In this document: positions 20,661 through 33,511 of the stretch, one piece after another
Layout of the letters: every line of letters starts with the position of its first letter
Numbering within the stretch: position 1 is the stretch's first letter
DNA from: Pseudomonas sp. ADAK13
GTDB taxonomy: Bacteria > Pseudomonadota > Gammaproteobacteria > Pseudomonadales > Pseudomonadaceae
Direction: 5' to 3'
NCBI RefSeq assembly: GCF_012935715.1
Contig: NZ_CP052860.1
Coordinates: 992,001-1,056,000, forward strand
DNA: 64,000 nucleotides
The notes under the pieces: generated by a model
The model's input: only the letters and a program-made list of their open reading frames with translations
Database searches by the model: none
Told to the model about the DNA's origin: nothing
Made by a program: the position numbers and the translations under genes

Positions 20661-21723
20661 GGGCCACCTCCAGGCAGATATCGACCACGGTGCGGGTTGC
20701 GTCAGGTTTGGCCAGGCGGCTTGCGGTGCTCGCCATGCTGTTCAGTCGTTCCGGTTGCATCAATACCTCGGTCAGGCGTGCGGCCAAATCGGCGGCGCCA
20801 GTCGTTCTTTGCGGCAGCAGGAAGGCAGCGCCCTCCCCGGCCAAATATTCGGCGTTGCGGGTCTGGTGGTCGTCGATGGCGTGGGGCAAAGGCACCAGCA
20901 AGGACGGCAGACCGGCGGCGGCCAGTTCACTGACGGTCAACGCACCTGCGCGACAGACCACCAGGTCGGCCCAGCCATAGGCTTGGGCCATGTCTTTGAT
21001 GAAAGGCTGCACATTCGCCTCCACGCCCGCATCGCGATAACGCGTAGCGGTCACTTCATCGTGATTCTTGCCGGCCTGATGGAAGATCTCGGGCCGCAGT
21101 TCCAGAGGGAGTTGCGACACTGCTTCAGGCAGCAATTTGTTCAAGGGTTCGGCACCCAGGCTCCCGCCCAGGATCAGCAGGTGCGCCTTGCGACCGGCCA
21201 ACGGTTGGCGGGCGATGTCCATGAACAGTTCAGTACGTACCGGATTGCCGGTGGTGCGCAGTTTGTCCGCGGCGCCAAAGGTTTTCGGGAAGGCCTCGCA
21301 GACCCGGGCAGCCAATGGCACCAGCAGGCGGTTGGCTGTGCCGGCCACGGCGTTCTGCTCGTGGACGATCACCGGCACGCCGGCGAGTCTTGCCGCGACG
21401 CCGCCGGGGCCGGTGACGTAGCCACCAAAGCCCAGCACGCACACCGGCTTCACTTCACGGATCACCTTGCGCGCTTGCCATACCGCCTTGAGCAACACGA
21501 ACGGCGCCTTGAGCAGGGACAATTTGCCCTTGCCACGCAGGCCGGTGACGTTGATCAAATGCAGGGGCAAGCCGGCATTCGGTACCAGGTCATTTTCGAT
21601 GCCACGGGGCGTGCCGAGCCAATGCACGGTGTAGCCGCGGTTCTGGAATTCGCGGGCACAGGCCAGCGCCGGGAACACATGGCCACCGGTGCCGCCTGCC
21701 ATGATCAGCACGTTAGCGCCCAT
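20653..21723 (-). CDS. murG: UDP-GlcNAc:undecaprenyl-PP-MurNAc-pentapeptide GlcNAc transferase
   Basis: 356 residues. This GT-B glycosyltransferase converts lipid I to lipid II at the inner face of the cytoplasmic membrane. Glycine-rich loops are present: [16 protein letters not shown] (G loop 1), [28 protein letters not shown] (loop 2) and [11 protein letters not shown] (loop 3), plus [26 protein letters not shown], the UDP-GlcNAc site. Overlaps ftsW by 11 nt and murC by 8 nt. Confidence 0.98.
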
Positions 21724-22936
21724 GGTTCGGCTCCTCGGCGAAGTCGCTTTCGCTAAACTCCATCTCTTCGCTGCCCAGGTGGGTTCGACTCTCCCACTCG
21801 ATGCGCAGCAATAACCCGAGACAGGCGCAGCAAATCACCAACGAACTGCCACCGTAACTGAGGAACGGCAGGGTCAAGCCCTTGGTCGGCAGCAGGCCGA
21901 CGTTCACCCCGATATTGATCAGGAACTGGCCGATCCACAGGAACGACAAGCCGTACGCCACGTAGGCGGCAAAATATTGCTTGGCCTTTTCGGCCCACAA
22001 GCCGATGTACATGCCGCGCACACACACAAACACGAACAGCGCGACGGTGCACAGCGAACCGACCACGCCCAGCTCTTCGGCGAGTACTGAGAACACGAAG
22101 TCGGTGTGGGCTTCCGGCAGGTAGAACTGCTTCTGCACACTGTTGCCCAGGCCCACGCCCAGCCACTCGCCGCGACCGAAGGCGATCAACGCTTGGGTCA
22201 ACTGGTAGCCGGAACCGAACTGATCGGACCACGGGTCGGTAAAGGTAATCAGGCGCGCCATCCGGTAGGGTTGCGCCTGCACCAGAATCGTCACGGCGGC
22301 CACCGCCAGCACCACCATCAAGGTGAAGCGGAACAGGCCCACGCCACCGAGAAACAGCATGGCCGCCGCCGCGCCCATCATCACGACAGTGGCACCGAAG
22401 TCCGGCTCCATCAGCAGCAGGCCGGCCATGGGCAGCAGCACGATGAACGGCTTGAAGAAGCCCATCCAGCTTTCGCGTACTTCTTTCTGACGCCGCACCA
22501 GGTAACCGGCGAGGTAGATCACCACGAACACCTTGGCAATTTCCGACGGCTGCACGTTGAACGCGCCGAAGCCAATCCAGCGCATCGAACCGTTCACCTC
22601 ACGCCCGATGCCGGGCAGGATCACCATCACCAGCAAGCCGAACGCGCCCACCAGCATCAACCAACCCAGGCGCTGCCAGGTGGCGATCGGGATCATCATG
22701 GTGACAATGCACGCGCCGAGGCCGATCACCAGGTACACCAAGTGGCGAATCATCATGTAAAGGGTATTGCCCGACTGCACCGCGGCCACTTCCGAGGACG
22801 CCGAGGTGATCATCACCAGGCCCAGGCCCAGCAACGCGAGGCAACCGGCGAGCATCGGGAAATCAAGGTCGATACCGCGCCCGGTAATGATCGGCGACGG
22901 GTACGGCTTGATGATGTTCCGGAAATTGATACTCAT
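21713..22936 (-). CDS. ftsW: septal peptidoglycan polymerase FtsW (SEDS)
   Basis: 407 residues with about ten hydrophobic segments. FtsW is the SEDS glycosyltransferase that works with FtsI (PBP3) at the septum. Signatures include NGSMRWIGFGAFNVQPSEIAK and the C-terminal GLLPTKGLTLPFLSYGGSSLV. It has a cytosolic N-terminal tail (~30 residues) and an acidic C-terminal tail. It overlaps murD by 4 nt (ATGA). Confidence 0.97.
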   Translation of the reverse strand: MSINFRNIIKPYPSPIITGRGIDLDFPMLAGCLALLGLGLVMITSASSEVAAVQSGNTLYMMIRHLVYLVIGLGACIVTMMIPIATWQRLGWLMLVGAFGLLVMVILPGIGREVNGSMRWIGFGAFNVQPSEIAKVFVVIYLAGYLVRRQKEVRESWMGFFKPFIVLLPMAGLLLMEPDFGATVVMMGAAAAMLFLGGVGLFRFTLMVVLAVAAVTILVQAQPYRMARLITFTDPWSDQFGSGYQLTQALIAFGRGEWLGVGLGNSVQKQFYLPEAHTDFVFSVLAEELGVVGSLCTVALFVFVCVRGMYIGLWAEKAKQYFAAYVAYGLSFLWIGQFLINIGVNVGLLPTKGLTLPFLSYGGSSLVICCACLGLLLRIEWESRTHLGSEEMEFSESDFAEEPNHGR

Positions 22937-24279
22937 GCCAAGGCCTCCACGGCGCGGGCGAACAGCTGGCCGCGCTCTTCGTAGTTCTTGAACATGTCGA
23001 AACTGGCGCAGGCAGGCGACAGCAGCACCACATCACCCGGCTGGGCCAGGGATCTGGATTGAGCGATGGCGTCGTCCAGGGATTGCGTACGCACCTGCGG
23101 AACCGCGTCGCCCAGCGCATCGGCAATCAAGCCGGAATCACGGCCCATCAGCACCACGGCGCGGCAGTGGGCAGCGACTGGCCCCTTGAGGTCCTTGAAG
23201 TCAGCACCCTTGCCATCGCCACCGGCGATCAGCACAACCTTGCCTTGAATATCGGCACCCAAACCTTCGATGGCAGCAAGCGCCGCACCGACGTTGGTGG
23301 CCTTGGAATCGTTGTAATAGCCGACGCCGTCGAGGTCGCGAACCCACTGGCAGCGATGCTCAAGCCCGGCAAAGCTACGCAGGGCCGACAGCATGGCATC
23401 GAACGGCAAACCGACCGCGTGGCCAAGCGCCAATGCGGCCAGGGCGTTGGCCTGGTTATGGGCGCCACGGATTTTCAGTTCGCGCACCGGCATCAGGTTC
23501 TGGAATTCGAAGGCCAGGTATTTCTCTCCGTTCTCTTCCCGAAGCCCGAAAGCCTTGAAGTCAGGTTTGTTCAGGCCGAAGGTCCAGCACGGCAAACCTT
23601 CGCCGATCAGCGGGCGGCTCAGGGCATCCTGGCGGTTGACCACCACTTGCCGCGCGCCACGGAAGATCCGGTGCTTGGCCAGGTGATAGGCCGGCAGGCC
23701 GCTGTAGCGGTCCATGTGGTCTTCGCTGACGTTCAGCACGGTGGCCACTTCAGCGTTGAGCTGGTCGGTGGTTTCCAGCTGGAAGCTCGACAACTCCATC
23801 ACGTACAGCTCGACGTTGTCGTTGAGCAGGTCCAGCGCCGGCGTACCAAGGTTGCCGCCCACCGCTACACGCTTGCCGGCCGCAGCCGCCATCTCGCCCA
23901 CCAGGGTGGTGACAGTGCTTTTTGCGTTGGAACCGCTGATGGCCACGATCGGCGCCTTCGCGTTACGCGCGAACAGCTCGATATCGCCGGACAACTTCAC
24001 GCCACGGGCCGCAGCCGCTTGCAGGGCCGGGGTCGCCAGCGCCAGGCCGGGGCTCACGTAGAGCTCGTCGGCACGGCACAGAAACTCCACATCCAGCTCG
24101 CCACAACGCACTTCCACGTGCGGGTAGTCACGGCGCAGCGTGACCAGCTCCGGTGGATTTTCCCGCGTATCGGCCACGGCAAACGACGTGCCCCGGTTCG
24201 CCAGGAAGCGAACCAGGGACATGCCGCTCTTGCCGAGGCCGACAACGATGCGGAAGTGGTCTGAAGCGATCAGGGACAC
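22933..24279 (-). CDS. murD: UDP-N-acetylmuramoyl-L-alanine--D-glutamate ligase
   Basis: 448 residues. It adds D-glutamate to UDP-MurNAc-L-Ala. The N-terminal uridine-binding domain starts RIVVGLGKSGMSLVRFLANRG; the ATP loop is VAISGSNAKSTVTTLVGEMA, with Ser-Asn-Ala-Lys-Ser as in the MurD branch. ELSSFQLETT, VSEDHMDRY and YNDSKATNVGA follow in the expected order. It starts 6 nt downstream of mraY. Confidence 0.97.
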   Translation of the reverse strand: MSLIASDHFRIVVGLGKSGMSLVRFLANRGTSFAVADTRENPPELVTLRRDYPHVEVRCGELDVEFLCRADELYVSPGLALATPALQAAAARGVKLSGDIELFARNAKAPIVAISGSNAKSTVTTLVGEMAAAAGKRVAVGGNLGTPALDLLNDNVELYVMELSSFQLETTDQLNAEVATVLNVSEDHMDRYSGLPAYHLAKHRIFRGARQVVVNRQDALSRPLIGEGLPCWTFGLNKPDFKAFGLREENGEKYLAFEFQNLMPVRELKIRGAHNQANALAALALGHAVGLPFDAMLSALRSFAGLEHRCQWVRDLDGVGYYNDSKATNVGAALAAIEGLGADIQGKVVLIAGGDGKGADFKDLKGPVAAHCRAVVLMGRDSGLIADALGDAVPQVRTQSLDDAIAQSRSLAQPGDVVLLSPACASFDMFKNYEERGQLFARAVEALA

Positions 24280-24285
24280 TCGTTT

Positions 24286-25368
24286 CTACCTCAGTTTCAG
24301 GGTGGCAAGGCCGACCAGGACCAGAATCACGGTGATAATCCAGAAACGGACAATCACCCGCGGCTCAGGCCAGCCCTTGAGTTCAAAGTGGTGGTGAATC
24401 GGCGCCATGCGGAACACGCGGCGCCCGGTCAATTTGAAGGAAGCAACCTGGATCACCACCGACAGGGTTTCCATCACGAACACACCGCCCATGATGAACA
24501 GGACGATTTCCTGACGGACGATCACCGCGATGGTGCCCAGGGCCGCGCCCAGCGCCAGTGCACCGACGTCGCCCATGAACACTTGTGCCGGGTAGGTGTT
24601 GAACCACAGGAAGCCGAGGCCCGCACCGATCAACGCGCCGCAGAACACAATCAGTTCACCCGCGCCCGGTACATACGGGATCAGCAGGTATTCAGCGAAT
24701 TTCACGTTACCCGACAGGTAGCAGAAGATGCCGAGCGCGCCGCCCACCATCACCGTCGGCATGATCGCCAGGCCGTCGAGGCCGTCAGTCAGGTTGACCG
24801 CGTTGCTGGATCCCACGATCACGAAGTAGGTCAGCACCACGAAGCCGACGCCCAGTGGAATGCTGGCATCCTTGAGCATCGGGATGATCAGGGTGGTCTC
24901 GACCGCGCTTGGCGCCGTCGTATAAAGGAAGATCGCTGCCGCCAGGCCGAACACCGACTGCCAGAAATACTTCCAGCGGCTTGGCAGCCCCTTGGAGTTC
25001 TTCTCGATCACCTTGCGATAGTCATCCACCCAACCGATGGCGCCGAACAGCAAAGTCACCAGCAGCACGGTCCAGACGTAGCGGTTATGCAGGTCAGCCC
25101 AGAGCAGCGTACTGATGCCGATGGACGACAGGATCAGCGCGCCGCCCATGGTCGGGGTGCCGGATTTGGACAGGTGCGACTGCGGGCCGTCGTTGCGCAC
25201 GGACTGGCCGATCTGCAGGTTTTGCAGGGTACGGATCATCCATGGCCCGAGGAACAGCGACAACGACAGCGCGGTCAGCACACCCAGAATCCCGCGCAGG
25301 GTCAGGTACTGAAAGACCGCGAAGCCTTTGTGGAACTGTTGCAGATACTCAGCCAGCAGCAGCAGCAT
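24286..25368 (-). CDS. mraY: phospho-N-acetylmuramoyl-pentapeptide transferase
   Basis: 360 residues from ATG 25368 ([19 protein letters not shown]), the standard MraY start; upstream in-frame starts would lie inside murF. It has ten membrane segments. It transfers phospho-MurNAc-pentapeptide to undecaprenyl phosphate, giving lipid I. Motifs: [44 protein letters not shown] and the C-terminal [22 protein letters not shown]. The ATG shares its A with the murF stop (TAATG). Confidence 0.98.
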   Translation of the reverse strand: MLLLLAEYLQQFHKGFAVFQYLTLRGILGVLTALSLSLFLGPWMIRTLQNLQIGQSVRNDGPQSHLSKSGTPTMGGALILSSIGISTLLWADLHNRYVWTVLLVTLLFGAIGWVDDYRKVIEKNSKGLPSRWKYFWQSVFGLAAAIFLYTTAPSAVETTLIIPMLKDASIPLGVGFVVLTYFVIVGSSNAVNLTDGLDGLAIMPTVMVGGALGIFCYLSGNVKFAEYLLIPYVPGAGELIVFCGALIGAGLGFLWFNTYPAQVFMGDVGALALGAALGTIAVIVRQEIVLFIMGGVFVMETLSVVIQVASFKLTGRRVFRMAPIHHHFELKGWPEPRVIVRFWIITVILVLVGLATLKLR

Positions 25369-26738
25369 TAATGTTTCTCCGTACTTGAGCCACACAAGGC
25401 CACGACGACGTTTTCCATCACCGCGCTGCGCGATCCCTTGATCAAAATAGTGGTGTGTTTGTCTTGTTCAGCCGCACTCAGCGCCTGGATCAGCTCAGCC
25501 TGGTTGGCAAAATGCCGGGCGCCCGGCCCGAAGGTCTCCACGGCGTGAAGCATGTTCGGGCCCACGGCGTACACAGCATCGACCTTGCCGGCGGCATAGG
25601 CGCCGACTTCACGGTGAGACTGTTCGGCCCACTCGCCCAATTCGGCGATGTCCCCCAGCACCAGCACCTTGCGCCCGTCGAAGGCCGTCAGCAGGTCGAT
25701 GGCGGCGCAGATCGAGGACTGGTTGGCGTTGTAGGTGTCATCAATCACGCGCATGCCGTTGCTGGCCAGTTGCGCGACGGTACGCCCCTTCACCGGTTGC
25801 ACGGCACCAAGGCCGGTGGCAATGCCAAACAACGACACCCCCAGCACGTGGGCGGCGGCGGCGGCGGCCAGGGCGTTGGCGACGTTGTGGTTGCCCAGCA
25901 GGTTCAGCTGTACGTGCTCATCACCTTGCGGGGTGTGCAGGGTGAAGGCCGGGCAGCCACGGGCGTCGACGGTGATAGTCGAGGCATGGAAATCGGCCGC
26001 GGCGTTGTGCACCGCGAAGCTCAAGACCTTGCGACCGGCGGCACGTACACGCCAGGTTTCGAAGGCTTTGTCGTCGAGGTTCAGTACCGCGGTGCCGGAT
26101 GCGTCGAGGCCTTCAAGGATTTCGCCCTTGGCTTCGACGATCTTCTCAGGGCCGCCAAACTCGCCCACATGGGCAGTGCCCGCGTTGTTGATCAGCGCAA
26201 CGTGAGGCTTGGTCATGGCCACGGTGTAAGCGATTTCACCGATGCGCGAAGCACCCAGCTCAATCACGGCCGCCGTGTGTTCCGGGGCCAGTTCGAGCAG
26301 GGTCAACGGAGCACCGAAGTCATTGTTCAGGTTGCCACGGGTCGCCAGGACCGGGCCGCGCGTGCGCAGGATGCCCGCCAGCAATTCCTTGACGGTGGTT
26401 TTGCCGCTGGAGCCGGTGATCGCCGCAACCGGCTTGGTGAAAGCGGCACGGTTCAGGGCACCCAGTTGGCCGAGGGCCAGGCGGGTGTCGGCCACCAGCA
26501 ACTGCGGAAGCGTCGAGTCAGCGACTTCGCGCTGCACCAGAGCGCCGACAGCACCTTTGGCAGCGACGTCGTTCAGGTAGTTATGGCCATCAAAACTCGG
26601 GCCAGCCAAGGCGACAAACAGTTGCCCAGGCTTGATCGTCCGGCTGTCGATGCTCACGCCATCAAAGCTGCAATCGGCCGACAGCACACGGGCCGACAAC
26701 GCCTGGGTCAGTTCGCTGAACTTGAGCGCCTTAAGCAT
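25368..26738 (-). CDS. murF: UDP-MurNAc-tripeptide--D-Ala-D-Ala ligase
   Basis: 456 residues. It joins the D-Ala-D-Ala made by DdlB to UDP-MurNAc-tripeptide. The ATP loop is [21 protein letters not shown]; other Mur ligase signatures are [46 protein letters not shown] and [15 protein letters not shown]. It overlaps murE by 8 nt and mraY by 1 nt. Confidence 0.97.
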   Translation of the reverse strand: MLKALKFSELTQALSARVLSADCSFDGVSIDSRTIKPGQLFVALAGPSFDGHNYLNDVAAKGAVGALVQREVADSTLPQLLVADTRLALGQLGALNRAAFTKPVAAITGSSGKTTVKELLAGILRTRGPVLATRGNLNNDFGAPLTLLELAPEHTAAVIELGASRIGEIAYTVAMTKPHVALINNAGTAHVGEFGGPEKIVEAKGEILEGLDASGTAVLNLDDKAFETWRVRAAGRKVLSFAVHNAAADFHASTITVDARGCPAFTLHTPQGDEHVQLNLLGNHNVANALAAAAAAHVLGVSLFGIATGLGAVQPVKGRTVAQLASNGMRVIDDTYNANQSSICAAIDLLTAFDGRKVLVLGDIAELGEWAEQSHREVGAYAAGKVDAVYAVGPNMLHAVETFGPGARHFANQAELIQALSAAEQDKHTTILIKGSRSAVMENVVVALCGSSTEKH

Positions 26739-28193
26739 GGGCCACCTCCCAAGCGGTCAGGGCGTGATCGGCCTCGACCAGATCGGAGAAAGCGTGGCGT
26801 TCGCCGTTGATTTCCTGGTAGTCCTCGTGGCCTTTACCGGCCAGCACTACCACGTCGTCAGGGCTGGCGCTGGCGATCAATTGGGCGATGGCTGCACCGC
26901 GACCGGCCACGAAAGTCGCCTTCGACGCGTCTTTAAAGCCGACACGAATGTCATCGAAAATCTGGCCTGGGTCTTCGCTGCGCGGGTTGTCGTCCGTCAC
27001 CAGAACACCGTCGGCCAGACGCTCGACGATTTCAGCCATCAACGGACGCTTGCCGCGATCGCGGTCACCGCCACAGCCGAACAGGCACAGCAGCTTGCCC
27101 TTGGCATGAGGACGCAGGGCCAGCAGGATTTTTTCCAGGGCGTCCGGCGTGTGGGCGTAATCGACCACCACCAGCGGCTGGGTGCCACCCCCCAGGCGCT
27201 GCATGCGACCGGCCGGGCCTTCCAGCTTCGGCAGCACGCGCAGGATTTCGTCCAGGGCGTAATCCAGGCCGAGCAAGGCGCCGACGGCAGCCAATACGTT
27301 GCTCAGGTTGAAACGCCCGAGCAAGGTGCTGCGCAAATGGTGCTCGCCCTGCGGCGTTACCAGGGTGGCGCGCACGCCTTCGTCATCAAAGGTGGCTTCG
27401 CGGCAATACAGGTAGGCACTGGAATCTTCCAGGCTGTAGCTGATCAGGCGGCCCTCACCGTTTGCGGCGGCCAACTGACGACCGAATTCATCGTCCAGGT
27501 TGACCACGCGACACTTCAAATCATTCCAGGCAAACAGCCGGGCCTTGGTGGCGGCGTACGCCTCCATGGTGCCGTGGTAATCCAGGTGATCGCGGGACAG
27601 GTTGGTCATCACCGCCACGTCGAACGCCAGGGCGGTCACGCGGCCCTGGTCCAGGCCGTGGGAGGAAACTTCCATGGCAACCGCCTTGGCACCGGCCTTT
27701 TTCAGGTCGGCCAGGGTCGCCTGCACGGCAATCGGGTTAGGCGTGGTGTGCAGGCCGCTTTGCAGCGCGCCGTAGAAGCCGGTGCCCAGGGTGCCGACGA
27801 TGCCGCAGTGCTGGCCCAGCAGGTCAAGCGCCTGGGCGACCAGTTGGGTCACGCTGGTCTTGCCGTTGGTGCCGGTCACGCCTACGAGGTTCAGGGTGCG
27901 GCTCGGGTCGCCATAAAAGCGCCCGGCGATGTCCGACAGTTGCGCCGCCAGGCCCTTGACCGGAATCAAAGGCACGTCGGTGATCGGCAACACGGTGGCG
28001 CCTTCCACTTCATAGGCCACTGCCGCGGCGCCGCGCTTCAACGCGTCGGCGATATGGTCACGGCCGTCGAACTTGCCGCCCGGCACAGCCAGGAACAGGT
28101 CACCGGCACGCACGTTACGGCTGTCCAGGGTCAACTCGCGAATCAGCAGATCGCGGCCAGCGTGGGCAAAAATCTTGTTCAGGCTAAGAGACA

Positions 28194-28194
<1 letters not shown>
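26731..28194 (-). CDS. murE: UDP-MurNAc-L-Ala-D-Glu--meso-DAP ligase
   Basis: 487 residues. It adds meso-diaminopimelate to the stem peptide. Motifs: SRNVRAGDLFLAVPG, the ATP loop VGVTGTNGKTSVTQLVAQAL, EVSSHGLDQGRV, NLSRDHLDYHG and the DNPR sequence (VTDDNPRSEDP), which is diagnostic for meso-DAP rather than lysine specificity. It overlaps the ftsI stop by one base and murF by 8 nt. Confidence 0.98.
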
Positions 28195-30225
<2,031 letters not shown>

Positions 30226-30229
<4 letters not shown>

Positions 30230-31173
30230 CGCAACTTCTCCGCAACGCGCATGACAGCGCTACGGGCACGAGGGTTGGCCTTGAGTTCGGCTTCGGAAGC
30301 GAACTGCGCTTTGCCATGGATTTTGATTTTCGGCACAAAGGCTTCGTAACGTACCGGCAGGTTGCGCGGCAGGTTGTCGGATTCGCCCTTGACCAGACGA
30401 CGCATGAACAATTTGACGATGCGGTCTTCCAGGGAGTGGAAGCTGATCACCACCAGGCGACCGCCCACTTCCAAGGCGTCCAGGGCAGCTTCGAGGCCGG
30501 CTTCCAGATCGCCCAATTCGTTGTTGACGTGAATGCGCAGGCCCTGGAACGCACGGGTAGCCGGGTTCTTGCCCTTCTCCCACGCCGGGTTGGCGACTTT
30601 CAGCACTTCAGCCAGGTCGGCGGTGCGTTCGAACGGCTGGATTTCCCGACGCTCGACCACGGCGCGCGCCATACGGCCAGCGAAACGCTCTTCGCCGTAT
30701 TCCTTGAACACACGGGTGATTTCTTCGTGGGGCGCGGTGGCGATGAACTGCGCGGCGCTGATGCCACGACTCGGGTCCATGCGCATATCGAGCGGGCCGT
30801 CGTTCATGAAACTGAAGCCGCGCTCAGGGTCGTCCAGCTGCGGCGAAGACACGCCCAGGTCCAGCAGAACCCCGGCCACCTTGCCCGCCATGCCACGTTC
30901 GGCGACTTCTGCGCCGAGCTCGGCAAAGCTGCGCTGCACAACGACAAAGCGGCCGTCTTCGGCCGCTAGCGCTTGCCCGGTGGCAATCGCTTGAGGGTCT
31001 TTGTCGAACCCGAGGAGCTTTCCGTCCGAACCGAGCTGGCTGAGGATCAGCCGACTGTGCCCGCCCCTGCCGAAGGTGCCATCCAAATAGCAGCCATCTG
31101 CGCGTACGGCGAGAGCCTCAACGGCTTCGTCAAGCAGTACGGTGATGTGGTTAAAGCCGCTATCAATAGTCAC
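30226..31173 (-). CDS. rsmH: 16S rRNA (cytosine(1402)-N4)-methyltransferase
   Basis: 315 residues. It methylates N4 of C1402 in the ribosomal P site using S-adenosylmethionine; RsmI, encoded at 32430-33302, makes the 2'-O-methyl on the same nucleotide. It has the characteristic N-terminal [13 protein letters not shown] and [16 protein letters not shown] loop, [20 protein letters not shown], and C-terminal [17 protein letters not shown] and [15 protein letters not shown]. It overlaps mraZ (ATGA). Confidence 0.98.
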
Positions 31174-31625
31174 AGGATCAAATCACGCAGTTCATCAGGC
31201 ATGGCGCCCGGTTGTTGAATAGCAGCCAGGTCAGCTGCAGAAACAGCATCCCAGGCATCTTCGTCCCACAATTGGAACTTGTTCAGTTGGCCTACCAGCA
31301 TTGCGCGCTTGTCGAGCTTGGCGTATTCGCGCAGACGCGGTGGAACCAGGAAACGACCACTGCCATCGAGTTCGAGGTCGACGGCATTACCAATCAGCAA
31401 ACGTTGCAGGCGGCGGTTTTCTTCACGCAATGAAGGCAGCGCACGCAACTTGGTTTCAATCAGCTCCCACTCGTCGAGCGGGTAAACACATAAACAAGGG
31501 TCAACGGCATCAATGGTGATGATTAACTGTCCGGAACTTCGCGAAATAAGCTCGTCACGATACCGGCTCGGCATGGCGAGACGGCCTTTTGCATCGAGAC
31601 TGATAGCGTTAGCTCCGCGAAACAC
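31170..31625 (-). CDS. mraZ: transcriptional regulator MraZ
   Basis: 151 residues, GTG start behind GGAG, as in Pseudomonas homologues. It contains two AbrB-like SpoVT domains: [23 protein letters not shown] and [21 protein letters not shown]. MraZ forms a ring that binds direct repeats in the dcw promoter and represses the cluster. Three 10-bp-phased GTGG boxes lie 42-66 bp upstream of the start codon. It is the first gene of the cluster. Confidence 0.96.
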   Translation of the reverse strand: MFRGANAISLDAKGRLAMPSRYRDELISRSSGQLIITIDAVDPCLCVYPLDEWELIETKLRALPSLREENRRLQRLLIGNAVDLELDGSGRFLVPPRLREYAKLDKRAMLVGQLNKFQLWDEDAWDAVSAADLAAIQQPGAMPDELRDLIL

Positions 31626-31666
31626 AGATGCGTTTCTCCAAATTTTAGCGTTTTACGTTCAAAAAA

Positions 31667-31729
31667 CCCACTTTGTGCCACTTTCCGCCACTTGCGCACA
31701 CTATAGGAATGCGCCCACCACACCGTCAA
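31667..31729 (-). promoter_or_regulatory. dcw promoter (Pmra) with three MraZ boxes
   Basis: Read on the minus strand: -35 TTGACG (31724-31729), 18-bp spacer, -10 TATAGT (31700-31705). Then GTGGC-GGAAA-GTGGC-ACAAA-GTGGG (31667-31691) gives three GTGG boxes exactly 10 bp apart just downstream of the predicted start site. This matches the phased GTGGG/TGGG-N5 architecture described for MraZ operators. It is expected to drive and autoregulate mraZ through at least the early dcw genes. Confidence 0.8.
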
Positions 31730-31730
31730 G

Positions 31731-31983
31731 GCGCGGATTCAAGGAAAAGCCTTACAGAACGGAGATTTAGGAAGGTAAAGCGAGGAGAAACGAGAGTTCG
31801 AGGGCGATTTTGACTCGACAACGCCAAATAGCTCAAAGAGCTAGGACTTAAAGTTAAAGTAATTTATTAAGAGTAAGATTTTTTCGGTATTACGAAGACG
31901 CATCTGCTAATGATTCAGCAGGGAGGGATTCTCGCGTTACTACCAGGTTCCTGCCCGAGATTCGGACAGAAGGAAAAAAGGTG
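31731..31983. other. AT-rich intergenic spacer between Pmra and rnpB
   Basis: About 250 bp, distinctly AT-rich compared with the surroundings (for example near 31850-31890). It contains small hairpins such as AGCTCAAAGAGCT. The T-run after the rnpB 3' end (minus strand CCACCTTTTTT, near 31975-31984) probably helps terminate RNase P RNA. No supportable reading frame is seen. Confidence 0.5.
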
Positions 31984-32335
31984 GAGAGTCGATCTGTAAG
32001 CCGGGTTCTGTCTTGAACAGTCATTCGTCTACGATGGCCATCACTGGACATCTTTAGCAACCTACCCGGTCCCAGCGCGGGCCACGCCTTGGGACCCTAT
32101 TTGGTCTTGCTCCAAGTGGGGTTTACCTAGCCACGAACTGTTGCCAGTCGTGCGGTGCGCTCTTACCGCACCTTTTCACCCTTACCGGTACCGAAGTACT
32201 TAGGCGGTTATTTTCTGTGGCACTTTCCGTAGGCTCACGCCTCCCAGGCATTACCTGGCACTTCGCCCTATGGAGCCCGGACTTTCCTCCCCCCTCTAAT
32301 TTTCATAGAAGGCAGCGACTGTCCAATCGACTCTC
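31984..32335 (-). ncRNA. rnpB: RNase P RNA (M1, class A)
   Basis: On the minus strand the 5' end reads AGAGTCGATTGGACAGTCGC, and the helix P4 region GAGGAAAGTCCGGGCTCC follows about 45 nt in. The 3' part contains GAACCCGGCTTACAGATCGACT, whose end pairs with the 5' end (P1). Length ~350 nt, as expected for gamma-proteobacterial RNase P RNA, the ribozyme that matures tRNA 5' ends. The location between mraZ and rsmI is typical of Pseudomonas. End positions may be off by a few bases. Confidence 0.96.
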
Positions 32336-32429
32336 CGCCGCGCAGGTTAACGGCACGGCGGCGTTAGAACAAGTATTAAAAGACACTAATGCCATCATGT
32401 TCAGACGGAGTGCAGGTTAGAACCTGGAA

Positions 32430-33302
32430 CTATTCGCCCTTTTGTTTATCCAGCGCGACTTGATACAACACGTTTTTGCGCACGCCGGTAATTTCCGCCG
32501 CCAGGGCGGCCGCACGCTTCAATGGCATCTCCTTGAGCAGCAGATCAAGAATGCGCATCGCCTCACTGCCCACGGCGTCTTCACTTTCCGGCGCCGCCCA
32601 GCCCGCTACCAGCACCACGCACTCGCCGCGCTGCTGATTGCTGTCACCTTCGACGAACGCACGCAGCTCTTCCAGCGGCAGGCCCTTGAGGGTTTCGAAG
32701 GTCTTGGTGATTTCCCGCGCCAGCAGCGCAAGGCGATCGCCACCGAACACCAGCTCCATGTCTTGCAGGCACTCAAGGATACGGTGCGGGGCTTCGTAGA
32801 AAATCAGCGTGCGCGGCTCTTCTTTCACCAACTCCAGGCGCGCCCGGCGCCCCACTGCCTTGGCCGGCAGGAAACCTTCGAAGATAAAACGGTCCGATGG
32901 CAAGCCGGCCGCCGACAATGCAGCAATCAGCGCGCACGCTCCCGGAACAGGCACTACATTGATACCAGCAGCCCGCGCCTGGCGAACCAGGTGATAACCG
33001 GGATCGGAAATCAGCGGCGTACCGGCATCCGAGATCAAGGCCACATCATCGCCTGCCAGCAAGCGGGTGATAAAACGACTGCCTTCTTCGCGCTCGTTAT
33101 GTTCGTGGCACGCGGCCAGGGGCGTTGGAATGCCAAAATGCTGCATTAACCGTTGGGAATGCCGGGTGTCTTCGGCGGCGATCAATTTTACGTCGCGCAA
33201 CACTTTCAGCGCCCGAGCACTGATGTCGTCCAGGTTGCCAATGGGCGTCGCCACGACAAAAAGCGAGCCTGCAGTGGAATTCAAAGGACCTGGAGCAGTC
33301 AA
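32430..33302 (-). CDS. rsmI: 16S rRNA (cytidine(1402)-2'-O)-methyltransferase
   Basis: 290 residues from a TTG start at 33302, chosen because GAGGTG lies 6 nt upstream; an in-frame ATG exists 11 codons further up. It has the TP-methylase fold: SLFVVATPIGNLDDISARALKVL, LIAAEDTRHSQRLMQHFGI, ISDAGTPLISDPGYHLV and VPGACALIAALSAAGLPSDRF. It complements RsmH in dimethylating C1402. It is divergent from lpoA, the same arrangement as in enterobacteria. Confidence 0.95.
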   Translation of the reverse strand: MTAPGPLNSTAGSLFVVATPIGNLDDISARALKVLRDVKLIAAEDTRHSQRLMQHFGIPTPLAACHEHNEREEGSRFITRLLAGDDVALISDAGTPLISDPGYHLVRQARAAGINVVPVPGACALIAALSAAGLPSDRFIFEGFLPAKAVGRRARLELVKEEPRTLIFYEAPHRILECLQDMELVFGGDRLALLAREITKTFETLKGLPLEELRAFVEGDSNQQRGECVVLVAGWAAPESEDAVGSEAMRILDLLLKEMPLKRAAALAAEITGVRKNVLYQVALDKQKGE

Positions 33303-33511
33303 AGCGCACACCTCGATGATTGGCAAAAGCCACATTGTAGCGCGTAGACGCCTTGAAAATATGCCCTCCGGGCAGGCTCCATTTCAGCCATCCATTGGGT
33401 CTTGCAACATTTACACGACCTAAATAGACGGTTTCACGCCAGTAACATCGCGCCCCGGCCAGTGCTTGGGTACAATTCCACGCTAATTTGATCGGTATCA
33501 GGAACACTTAC

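Noticed and set aside
32217..32420. 67-codon frame inside the RNase P RNA region
   Set aside because: The sequence is the conserved rnpB 5' domain; not coding.
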